Assembly (NCBI RefSeq): GCF_000327385.1
Contig: NW_008708227.1
Span: 264,573-328,572, forward strand
Reading direction: 5' to 3'
DNA: 64,000 nucleotides
Source of the DNA: Lottia gigantea
Taxonomy: Eukaryota; Mollusca; Gastropoda; Lottiidae
Notes under the pieces: generated by a model
The model's input: only the letters and a program-made list of their open reading frames with translations
Databases searched by the model: none
Told to the model about the DNA's origin: nothing
In this document: one piece after another, positions 28,501 through 39,700 of the stretch
Position numbering within the stretch: the first letter of the stretch is position 1
Layout: the number at the start of each line of letters is the position of its first letter
Program-made: the position numbers and the translations under genes

Positions 28501-31500
28501 AGTGTTCTGTTGGTATAATATACATACACAGTTTCAGATGTACAAAGTGTTCTGTTGGTATAATATACATACACAGTTTCAGATGTACAAAGTGTTCTGT
28601 TGGTATAATATACATACACAGTTTCAGATGTACAAAGTGTTCTGTTGGTATAATATACATACACAGTTTCAGATGTACAAAGTGTTCTGTTGGTATAATA
28701 TACATACAAAGTTTCAGATGTACAAAGTGTTCTGTTGGTATAATATACATACACAGTTTCAGATGTACAAAGTGTTCTGTTGGTATAATATACATACACA
28801 GTTTCAGATGTACACAGTGTTCTGTTGGTATAATATACATACAAAGTTTCAGATGTACAAAGTGTTCTGTTGGTATAATATACATACACAGTTTCAGATG
28901 TACAAAGTGTTCTGTTGGTATAATATACATACACAGTTTCAGATGTACACAGTGTTCTGTTGGTATAATATACATACACAGCTTCAGATGTACACAGTGT
29001 TCTGTTGGTATAATATACATACAAAGTTTCAGATGTACAAAGTGTTCTGTTGGTATAATATACATACACAGTTTCAGATGTACAAAGTGTTCTGTTGGTA
29101 TAATATACATACACAGTTTCAGATGTACAAAGTGTTCTGTTGGTATAATATACATACACAGTTTCAGATGTACAAAGTGTTCTGTTGGTATAATATACAT
29201 ACACAGTTTCAGATGTACAAAGTGTTCTGTTGGTATAATATACATACACAGTTTCAGATGTACACAGTGTTCTGTTGGTATAATATACATACAAAGTTTC
29301 AGATGTACAAAGTGTTCTGTTGGTATAATATACATACACAGTTTCAGATGTACAAAGTGTTCTGTTGGTATAATATACATACACAGTTTCAGATGTACAC
29401 AGTGTTCTGTTGGTATAATATACATACACAGCTTCAGATGTACACAGTGTTCTGTTGGTATAATATACATACAAAGTTTCAGATATACAAAGTGTTCTGT
29501 TGGTATAATATACATACACAGTTTCAGATGTACAAAGTGTTCTGTTGGTATAATATACATACACAGTTTCAGATGTACAAAGTGTTCTGTTGGTATAATA
29601 TACATACACAGTTTCAGATGTACAAAGTGTTCTGATGGTATAATATACATACACAGTTTCAGATGTACACAGTGTTCTGTTGGTATAATATACATACACA
29701 GTTTTAGATGTACAAAGTGTTCTGTTGGTATAATATACATACACAGTTTCAGATGTAAAGATATTGATATAATTAATATACACACTTGTTATAATGAAGG
29801 TACACAGTTTGAAATGTGCAGTTTTCTGTTTTTTATAATCAATATACACAATTTAATTGACATAGGTGCATCCACAGCGTTTTCATATTTGGAACCTTAA
29901 ACCCACAGTTGTCCCTCTAATTGTGCAGTCTGCCCCTAATTTGTACCTATCTTCCAATAGGCTACCGCCATCACTTTTCCTGTTTTTGCTAACCACACTT
30001 CATTGAATTTAACCAATAAAACATGTATTTGAAAATTTTCAATAAACTCTGAGAGGTGAAAAGGCTATAGTGTGAGTTAATGGTTATTTAGGAACACTGA
30101 GAGTGTAAACTCTCTAAACATATATCTCTGGATAAATAACAAATAGTAATTACAGTATAATAAGCAACAAATCCTACCTTTCTATTTGTCTGTCTTTTTC
30201 TGCCAATGATTCCTCTAGACCATTATTAGAATTAGTAAATATTGCTAGGTTTCTAGATTTAGCTTGATCTAATAATTCATCTTTCTGTTTAATACTTTCT
30301 TCATATCCCTCAACCTAAATAATATATAACAGTCTATTATTGTTTCAAATTGTTGAGGAGTTTTCTCCCTTGAGAGTTGAACAAATCAGCATTTTTTTCA
30401 TAAAATTCCTTAAGATTTGAAAAGATGAAAAAAAAAAACATGTATGGCATTTAGAATGAAATTTTCGAGGTTTCTACTTTTCAATGACACATGTTACTTT
30501 AAACGGAAATATACCAATTTAATTTTCTTAAATGAAGACAAACATAGACTCATTTATTTTATATTTAAAAGAGTCAAAATTTATTTAGAACTATTGGATG
30601 TTAAATTCAAAATTACACAACTGTAATCCTATAAATTCAACTGATGCATAAAACAGTTCAATTCTTACCTTTCGTTGTAAAACATTAATTTTTCTTTCTT
30701 TAACGTCCATTAAATCTTTTAATTCCATCATTTCAGTTTCCATTCTTCTCTTATCTTTATTAATAGACTGAGATTGTTTACTCTTTCTCTCTATAGTACC
30801 TTCTTTATCTTTAACTCTATCTTTTAAATCTTCAATCTAAATATAACAATATAGATAATATACATCACCCAGATTCTTTATAAAACAACACAAATACTTT
30901 TCATTATCCAGTGGATATATCAATATCTAGATAGCATTATTTTATCACAATATGTTTAGTTGATTATATTTCGACAAAAACGTGATGGTATATCATAATA
31001 GTTACGATATATCATGATATGGCGACATTTCAGTATATTTAAATCAGGCAATATTACTAACGAAATAAATTCCTATATCAGTTTTTATCATGATACTGTT
31101 ATATTGCCTAGTCCTAGTCCAAAGTTTGAATGTTTATATCCGTTAACATTATTAACATTATTTAATATTGGCGTTTGCTTATCCCTAGTTATGGAATGGT
31201 GAAAATAGAAGCTTTAAGTGTCCTTTATACACATATAAAAGCTACAAAGTCCTTTTTAATTCTGCCCGGTGTAAATATCACAGGCAGATATAACAGCATT
31301 AAGAGGACATCACTGGTAAATACACCATAGATTTGACAGAAATTTTAAAGTTTACAAAAAATTATCTTACATCAGCTTGTAACATGGAAGAATGGAGTTC
31401 TTTAGCTGATATCTGTTCTTTTAATACAGTGACATATTGTTCTTTCTCTGCTTGTTGTCTCTGTGAGGTCTCTACTTTTAATCTTAAACCTTCTAACTCT

Positions 31501-34500
31501 GTTTCTTTTACACTTAATTTATTCCTCACCTTCTCTAGCTAAAATTACAAACAAAAATTCTTAATGAGTAGTGTAATCCAACAACAAATGGGCTAGTAAA
31601 AATATATCCCAAACTTGTATTATCTAAGGTCACCTATATCTTTAAAGCAGTTGCCCTACTAGTGACCAAAAAACAAACTTATAATGGAACACCCAATGCA
31701 ATATGCAACATTACCACAGTAAAACACAAGAATTTCACTAGGATGCCACTCTGCTACTAGGCTTGTCAACATGGAATACATACTGAAGAGTCAATAATAC
31801 TAGTTTAGTATCTTTCTGTATAATAAATATGTCAGGATGTATAGCTATAGCACATGATCGGTATTTTGAAAAATGACGAATTAATATGAAATTAATTCAT
31901 GTAAAAAGTAAATTTCCATACCTCAGCTCTTAAATCTTTTTCTTTGGCACTTTGGTTATCTTTGGTGAGAGTTCCTTCCCTACTACTGCTTCCACGAATT
32001 TCTAAAGTAAAATTCTCTTCTTGTTGTTTTAATAATCTATCCTCTAACGCTTGTACTTCATTTTCTAATGAACCAATTCTAGAATCCTAAAAGATCATCA
32101 ATGGACAAATTAGCATAAAATCATACTTTAAATTGCCTTCAGACTAACCAATGAACAATCTATCTATTGCAAAAAGATCAAGAGATTTTCCTCATTTTGA
32201 AGTTAAAAGATTTTTGTATGAAAAAGATTGACATTGAGTAAGAGCTTTTTAGCTGTTTTGGTCCACATTCTGACACTATCTCTGTAAAGCTATGCAAAAT
32301 TTAAAAAAAAAACCAGCGAGGATTGTCACTTAGATTATCTGCAACATCTGTTGAATTACTACCTTAGCAGCGATGAACTACATTGAATCTTATCATTGTT
32401 TTACAACTCGCCTACATTCTATGAAGGATTCAATAACAGTCAAATACTGCATTCTTGTCACTAACTTAGCATTCGCCTTGTAAACCTTTGGCTAGCACTG
32501 TAGATTGTAATAATGCGATATATGCAATGCTTCAAAATGCTCATATAGTATTAGGTGGGAGAGTATGGAACAAGAGATCTATGAGAAAAATATATTAAAT
32601 ATTTAAAAGAGTTCCTTCTTTACCTTAGCTTCTATAATAGCTTGCATAGTATGAGTATTATCATTAGAGGCTAGACTGACACCACTATCACTGGCATTCT
32701 GAGGGCTCTACAATAAATAAAAATAATACCATAATTATAATGTCATAATGTCAAATTTACAAGTCTATAACTATAGATATATGTATGTGGCTGGGGAAAC
32801 GTATCTAGTGATTACCAAATTAATTTAAATTGATATAGAATTTGTATGGTGTATGAACTTAAGCTTATTATTAGATCTGTTCCAATCAAGTTCAAAACCC
32901 CCTGATCTAACCCCCTGCCACAGCACAATCCAAGGTCTGGCTATGGGTGAACTTGCTTCATTTGACTTTGTTACGATCAGGCCTTGACTGAAGATGCTAG
33001 GTAAAACAGTTCTGGAAAATGGTAATATTATTTCAGTTAGGTTTTCGAAAAAAGAGACGTTTCGAAGGATGTTACCGTACAGCAATCAATATCTCTTTTC
33101 AGTCTTAAGAGATTTTCATTTTAAAAAGAGTTTCATTTGGTTTGTCTACAATCAAATCAAATGTACCAGCACAATATTAAATTGTAATAAAATACCCTGG
33201 TCAGAAAAACAAATCTTCTTTTATGAAATACACGAAACTTGACTTATTATTTACCTAAAAAAAAAATTCTTCTGTAATATTTACTTTGAATTAAATTTTT
33301 CCTTTTGATGGAATGACATTTTTTTTGAAGTTTTTAATAAATGAAATTCTCCAGCTAATATTGATGCCTTCTTTTTTTAGTGTCAAATTATGCAAACTAT
33401 TTGATTCATTGGTGTTTCTAATGAATTATCATGTATTCTTAATCATATCATTTTATGTTCTTATTGCATACCAGTACAATAAGAGTTTTAACCAATCATA
33501 AATGTCCATGAATGCCTTTACTTTCTATTCATATATGTATTAGCATTTTCATTTTCATGAATGGAAATAAGGGAACCCATCTGGATCTGAAAATTGCAAT
33601 GGAAAGTTGAGATAAACTCAATAAGCTGGTGAAGGAAAACCAGAAAAAAAAACCTAGAATAATGAGATTGACCTGAACTGTCTCTGACATAGAGCCAACT
33701 TAATGTAATCAGGATTTCTTATCAATAAGTAAATTGTTTGAAGTTTTATATTACTACTGGAATGAACTTTGAAATTATTGAGACTTGCTCTACAGCTTTT
33801 AACCCTCTTTCAATTACCAACAGATTTGACATAAAAATTACCAGACATTTCAAAGCTTATTCAATGGATTTCATATGTTATTAATAAAATGAGACTCCAA
33901 ATGAAATTGACTGACTAAAAATAGCTTAAAATAGCACAGTGTATTCTCTAAAATGTTGAAGAAAAACATTTGCTTTAATTTATTTTCCATCAAATTTTTT
34001 TGACAGTTTGTTTAATGGCATTATTTATATGTGGGACATAATTAAAAAAAACTTAAAAAATACAAAAATTATAGCTGAATTGAATATTATATTGAATAAT
34101 ATTTTCCTTGTACTGTTTGTATTCATGTTGTGTATTAATTATTTGTGTTTTCCTGTTAGTATTGGTATCTGAGATCTCTCCCGATGTAAAATGATTTTCC
34201 CTTATTGGGCTTATATAGATATATTATTATCAAAAAACCAAACAATTTTATTTTCCATACATTATTATCATTTAGTATAAATACGGTAAACTGTATTGTC
34301 GGTAAATCTGAATAAAGACTCAAATTTTTATGGTGAGCTGTGAACACTGATACTGATTAATAGCTTAGCTTAAAAAAATCACATTTGTGCAGACCTGACC
34401 TATCTGGATTATCAAAATTGGTTGATTGATTAATTGATAGAAATGCAATATCAATAAGCATTCATATAATTTACGATTATATCTCAGAAAGAAGTGTGTT

Positions 34501-36166
34501 TCAAAAGTAAACCTCAATTCTATCAGTTTTTGAGTTAAAAAATGTGGGTTGTTACCATGTTTTCACACACACACACACACACCACTACATTACAAATATA
34601 CATCAAACAAGAAATTCTGAAGCAACAATTCTTAAAAAAGAATTTAAATTCATCTTAAATTACTTTACCTCTTTTAATTTAAGGATTTCTTTATCTTTTT
34701 CTTGTAATAAATTCTCAAGTTGTTTCACCCGTAAACTTTCTTCCACCATTTTGGATCTTAAACTCTCCACTTCTTGTCTGTCTTCATCAAAGTTTTTCAC
34801 AGACAATCCCTTACTTTGTAACATTTCTAATAATTTCTTAATACTCTCATCACGAGCAGCTAAAGTTTGTTTCTGAGTTTCTATCCTTAATTCCATTTCA
34901 TCAACAGTCTTACGAAGGATTAAAATTTCTTTTGATTCTTGATCAGATTTGTCTTGACCTATTGTATCTAGATCCTGACTAGAAATATGAAGAGCAGGTA
35001 ACGCATCTACATCGTTACTTTTACTAGACTCAACTTTTTTAAGTAGTTCACTTTTTTTCTGAAAACAGAATTTAGAAAGTTTTACATTATAGCCTTAAGT
35101 CTGAAAAATAATGATATACTAGTGGATAAATCTACATGATAAAAATAATAAAATGACCCACCTGAAGTTCAGCTTGTGCAACACGATATTGTTCATTTAA
35201 TAAAACATATCTGGCTGTTTCATCTTTCCTGATAGTTCTTTCTTTCTTTAATTCTGGACTCCAAAATGTTTTAATACTATTCATACTAGAACATAGTTTG
35301 GCATTCGTATTATCCAACTCTTTCTGAAGTTTAGCACATTCCTTATGTAATTCAGTAATTTGAACTTGAAGATCAAACATAAAAGAGTTTCTATATTCAG
35401 GTGGGGACATGCTACCTCCCATAAGCGAAGTAGACATCGGTTCATATTCACGATCTGATGATCGAGAACGACTAGTAATATGGTGATCTCTCTCTAATGA
35501 ACGTGCTCCCATGTGAGGATATTCTCTGTCTAAAGATCTGTCTCTCATTTGACCATGACCTCCAGTTGTATTGTAACCTCTTCTTGTATCGATCAGACTG
35601 CTAGTACTACCTTCGCGAGCTATCATCTGCATTCTTTCTAAAGCATGTCTGTCAAGAGATCGTTCCCCCATCATGAGATATTCCCTTTCCAATCTTTCCA
35701 ATGATCTTTCACGTGCTGAGACATTCTGTAAACTAGAAGTACGTCCACCATGGTTTGATGGTGAACTGTTTGTGGACGAGGATTTGGCATGGTGAATATT
35801 TTGGCGTGTTGGCAGGGTGATGTTTTCAGCAGAATAAGGTGAATTTCCACTCAAGGCGATACTTAAAGCAGTTAAATTATCAAGCGGGTAATTCATGGGA
35901 TTAACAGTTCTTGAAAGACTAGCTGATTGATAAGGCGAGCGATAATTACTTCCATGGCTACCAGAACTACTTGAATTATGAGATGAACCACCTTCTGAAG
36001 ATGTCCTACTTCTTGATGATTTACTTGATTGTTGAGATTGAGGGCCAGACTGCAGAGCTTGTTGTGCTGGCTTCATTTTTCCAATAGGAATGTCATATCC
36101 TGCAGCACTCTCAGAATGATCTGATCGGCTGGTACTAGATGATCGGCTATGACTCTTTTTAAACAT
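19596..36166 (-). CDS. ERC: ELKS/CAST/ERC active-zone scaffold protein, 15 coding exons, 1104 aa
   Basis: ERC proteins are long coiled-coil scaffolds at the presynaptic active zone and in Rab6 vesicle docking, binding RIM, liprin-alpha and Bassoon-type partners. Exons, 5' to 3': 35162-36166, 34669-35058, 32624-32707, 31922-32086, 31371-31538, 30669-30836, 30178-30314, 23251-23374, 22674-22817, 22101-22294, 21719-21854, 21151-21282, 20538-20698, 20116-20263, 19596-19754. All phases agree. Residues 1-270 are Ser/Arg-rich and disordered. SSMNSIKTFWSPELKKER at about 293-310 is the family signature. Further matches are ELRIETQKQTLAARDESIKK, KERKINVLQRK, EKKKNAQLLEE and SEKDANIALLE, all in vertebrate order. 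Length is close to human ERC1 (1116 aa). The last exon ends PPSTDS rather than the IWA PDZ ligand of ERC2/ERC1b, so this isoform should not bind the RIM PDZ domain that way. Confidence 0.95.
19955..20090 (-). mobile_element. tRNA-derived SINE, copy 1 (3' of ERC exon 14)
   Basis: On the minus strand an A-box-like ACCAGCTGGTAGC is followed by a B-box-like GGGTTTGAATCC. CGTCTGCT and CTGGTGTCAG segments are shared with the copy at 40180-40318. No intact tRNA fold, so it is a SINE and not a tRNA gene. It sits in the last intron of ERC. Confidence 0.65.
25191..25300. mobile_element. TGTATCGGGGACA-type MITE, partial copy
   Basis: Left half only of the palindromic family described at 57381: ATGTGTATCTGTGACA end, then AACATCAATTTGCA and the ACTAAAACTAAGTGTTTGAT block. 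In ERC intron 7. Confidence 0.6.
26250..26466. mobile_element. TGTATCGGGGACA-type MITE, internally shortened copy
   Basis: Outer ends ACAGGGATTGTAAAGAAG and CTCTTTACAATCTTTAA are inverted copies. The interior keeps GATGTCATAAAACACTTAG and ATTGATGCTATCAG. The left inner half is partly lost. In ERC intron 7. Confidence 0.6.
27650..27932. mobile_element. TGTATCGGGGACA-type MITE, near-complete copy
   Basis: Left end ATGTGTATTGGGGACATTG, centre with AATGATGTCACTAACC and GATTAGTGACGCCATCAAAC as inverted halves, and the right side with AAACACAGACC. About 280 bp, no ORF. In ERC intron 7. Confidence 0.65.
28351..29758. repeat. Homogeneous 45-bp minisatellite in ERC intron 7, about 31 units
   Basis: Unit core TTTCAGATGTACAAAGTGTT followed by CTGTTGGTATAATATACATACACAG, repeated with no length change for about 1.4 kb. 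Few variable positions occur (ACAAAG or ACACAG, GTTTC or GCTTC, ACACAG or ACAAAG at the unit end), and variant combinations recur after 10-12 units. Because 45 is a multiple of three and several frames of the unit lack stops, ORFs of 410-519 aa appear on both strands; these are by-products. Degenerate units continue to about 29860. Confidence 0.97.
33372..33582 (-). mobile_element. TTAA-flanked MITE, truncated copy 3 (ERC intron 2)
   Basis: Matches copy 1 from the GCAAACTATTTGATT segment to the end GGGAACCCATCT, with ACCAATCATAAATGTCC shared. One terminal inverted repeat and a middle segment are missing. Confidence 0.65.
34565..34583. repeat. (CA)n microsatellite
   Basis: About nine CA units in ERC intron 2, just downstream of exon 2 in ERC orientation. 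Confidence 0.8.
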
Positions 36167-36740
36167 TGTTTTATGCCTTGTTTAGTTCTCACTTATTATC
36201 TACACATATAAAAAGCTTAAAATATTGTATAATTAATCGGCCATTTGGCACCACTCTGGAACTGTCATGCATCAAATCTCGATACCATTTTTGGTGTCAA
36301 TCATGGCAATGTTCCAATTTGAATTTATTATAAAGCTTTACATCGAGTGAAGCGAATACTTATCTAGATGGAAGAACAAATTATTCTTGCACCCGTATGT
36401 TGTCGAAAAAAGTCGAAATATTTAAATCATATGCAGAATCTGCAGAATTTTCGCTGGAACCAATATTCCTGACATGTTTCAGAGGACATTAACTGCCAGA
36501 GCGCCACCTACATTCACTACTTCCACTTACGCTTGAGACGTTTCGCACATACTAGAAAATGAATGAAAAGGAATGAATGGAGTTTAAGGTTCTACTTCAT
36601 CGGCTAATTTAACACCTTGTTTAAATAGCAATTGAAATAAACCAACATTTAATTGCATTTGTACAGACGACAAAAAAATAGCAAATTACGAAACTTCTCA
36701 ATTTATGGAACGAAATATCTCAAGTTCAAGGTCAACCAGT
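36167..36740. promoter_or_regulatory. Head-to-head promoter region of ERC and IDH3G
   Basis: The start codons of ERC (-) and IDH3G (+) lie 574 bp apart with no other gene between, so both 5' UTRs and promoters must fit here unless further upstream non-coding exons exist. The middle (about 36480-36540) is locally less AT-rich than its surroundings. No TATA box is called. Confidence 0.6.
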
Positions 36741-39700
36741 ATGGCTACTCCGGCAAGATGTTTGTTGAATTCTGCAAAGAAACTAGCTATTTCTAAGGTA
36801 TAAACTATCACAAATGCAATAATTGATAGTTGTTATTTTGAGATCATTTATTACGCATAATGATAAGATCTGGATTCCTTGAACTTCAGTAACTGTTTAT
36901 GTTTACAACTCTTTAAAAATTTCTTTTGACAGCCCACTTGATTTTTGAATGAAAGATGAAACTTCTTAAGTTCTTTTTGGGTGCTGAAAAGTCCGAACTT
37001 TGCTGATTAGTCTCGGATAGATATTTTTGATGGTTATTGACTGATAGATTCAGCATTTGATCAGAGAGGTAAAAAAAATCCTGTGTAGGACTTTCGCACA
37101 GGCCATAGGCATAACTGTCAAAATACCGGCTGCCTTGTGGGTCAACAAGTTTTTAGATTAGATCTCGTATTATTAAAGTGTTCTAATTTTCTGATTTCCT
37201 ATCTATAGGCTACCAGTCATCATTTGAATGTTATTCCAATTTGTCAAAAGCGAAACTTCCATCTGTCAACTCGTGACCAGGTAAATAATCCTTTTAAAAA
37301 TATTTGAAGTAGTAGTAGTAGAAGTTGCCTAGTGACATGTTGAATTTGATAATATAGATTCAAGGTGATTCTTTGGAAAAAACATGCCTGCAGCTAGGTG
37401 GGTTTTTTTTGTCAAGTCGGTGTTTGCATTCTTAACTTTTGTCTTTCAAGTCTTGGTAGACAATGCTAGTTTCAATTTCTTATCTATTCAAGCAAGCACA
37501 ATATGGAGGACGACATACAGTAACTTTAATGACAGGAGATGGTGTTGGGCCAGAATTACTTGGTCATGTACAAGAAGTCTTCAGGTAGATCCATTTCATA
37601 CTTAAATATTTCTCATCTAGATATTTCACTTTCAGTTTTTGTTGCTGTTTTCTTGACTCATTCACAATGTGAACTATACTATTCAGTAATAAATAATGAA
37701 TTCAGTAAATTTCCAGTACTGGCTAAGACCTTTCCCAAGCATCAAAGAGTACAATTTAATCCCAGAATTCCTCTTGTAGTAGTCAAAGTTTATTTTGAAA
37801 AGAGCATTAGATTGATTGAAATATTCTTAACAGTAAAGTTCAGAATTCAATTGGCAACTGTTTTTTGGACATCTAGTTGCCATTTATTTGTATTTTAAAT
37901 ATTATTATTAGGTATGCTGGTGCTCCAATAGATTTTGAGAAGATTGAGATTAATTCGTCAACTAATAGTCCAGAAGTGATGCACAATGCTATGTTATCTG
38001 TGAGAAGAAATGGAGTAGCAATAAAAGGTGTGTTGATGTTACATTGGAAGAAGTTTATTGTGCGCATATTGAAAACAAGCACTTACTACGTATTTGGTTA
38101 AATTTGCTATTCTTCATTAAGAAGAGCAATTAGCGATTCCATATAGAAAACTAAAATAACGTGGCATCAATTATTTTTGACGTTTTATGCAGTGAAGTTC
38201 AAGTTGAAATCTAATTGTGGTTACTATTTTATCAGAAATATGAAACTCGGCTTAAGCAAATTTATTTTATATTTTCTAGGTAACATTGAAACAAAGTTTG
38301 ATGATCCAACTTTTAAGTCCATGAATGTTGCTCTCAGGTTAGTTTTCATGTTAGTTTTTCATATCAAAACAGGGGGCCATATCAGGGCTTTAGAATTAGA
38401 ATATTATGTGATCATTTAGGATAGGTATATATTCAGTACATTTCTATCCATTCAACCTTCAACAAGATTGAGATGAGATGTGAATGAGTAAAACATCAAT
38501 ATACTTAAAAATATACAAATATAGAATCATGCAACAATTTTAGAGAGATAAAGAAATATTAAAACAGAACTTGAATCATACTGTTCCTCAGAGTTTCACG
38601 CTATGCGATCTTCAGATAACTGACCCATTTCAGCCTACTAACTTGGACAAATAGAATTTATTCTCATGTTCACATTTTGAGACAAGTTTGGAATGTTTTT
38701 TTATGATATGTGCTTTTAGGGGCATTAATGATCCCAATCTTCACTAACGCTAACTTCAAATTTTGTTACAGAACTGGATTGAACCTATATGCCAGTATAG
38801 TATGTTGTAAATCTATACCTAATGTATCATCTAGACAGAATAAAATAGATATGATATTAATAAGAGAAAATACAGAGGGTGAATATAGACAATTAGAACA
38901 TGAGGTAATATCATAGATTATATAGTGGTCATTCAGCGGAATTACATTTTTGTTAACTTCATATTTTTTAAATTTATATGAATCTATATCTAATGTACTG
39001 ACAAAAAAATTATTAACCTGCTATCAAAGCAAAGGATAGAGATTAAAGCAAAGATATTTTTGCACTTCTTGCAGTAGCCTATATTTTGTTTTTAGGTAGG
39101 GTAATAGTAGAAATAGGCAGAATAATTCTAGCTTGCTTAAATGTGAATTTTTACTCATTTGACCAAAAATTTTGAATCAACCTGGATGTGCAAAGATATC
39201 TTTGCTAGACAATTTGAGAAATAAATATTTGTTTTATGAAAAGTATTAAAATGGTTTTGTTATTTAATTTATAGAATGTGAAAGGGGTTGTAGAAAGTTT
39301 AAAGATTATTACCAGAGAAAGATCAACTAGAATTGCTGAATTTGCTTTTGATTATGCTGTACATCATGGTCGAAAGAAAGTCACTGCTATCCATAAAGCT
39401 AATATCATGTAAGATTAGCAATTATACTTTCAGAAATCAGTCGTAGATAAAACTAAGGATTATGGGAATCCCTTTAGTTTGATTTCTAGATGGTGATTAG
39501 AAAATAGTCTCATAAAAACACTGGCCTAGGTCACAAAGTAAAGAGTTATTAGATTGATGCTTTCTGGATAAAAACATACCAAACTGATTTTTTTGTTAGG
39601 TTTTTGTCATTGGGTGGTACCAGTCAAATTGAAATTAGACCAAACTTTCGTTCCATGTTTTATTAGCTTTTATTTTTAATATAGCCACTTAAGTTAGGGT

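Noticed and set aside
28351-29758. CRISPR-like regular repeat array
   Set aside because: The repeats are directly contiguous with no unique spacers, and the DNA is clearly eukaryotic. The 28-bp and 44-bp arrays in the CUB gene are rejected for the same reason.
28299-29900. Four long ORFs (410-519 aa) on both strands with 15-residue repeats, one rich in Cys (FRCTKCSVG)
   Set aside because: They all arise from one 45-bp tandem unit whose length is a multiple of three. Overlapping open frames on both strands and location inside an intron of ERC point to a minisatellite, not a repeat protein.
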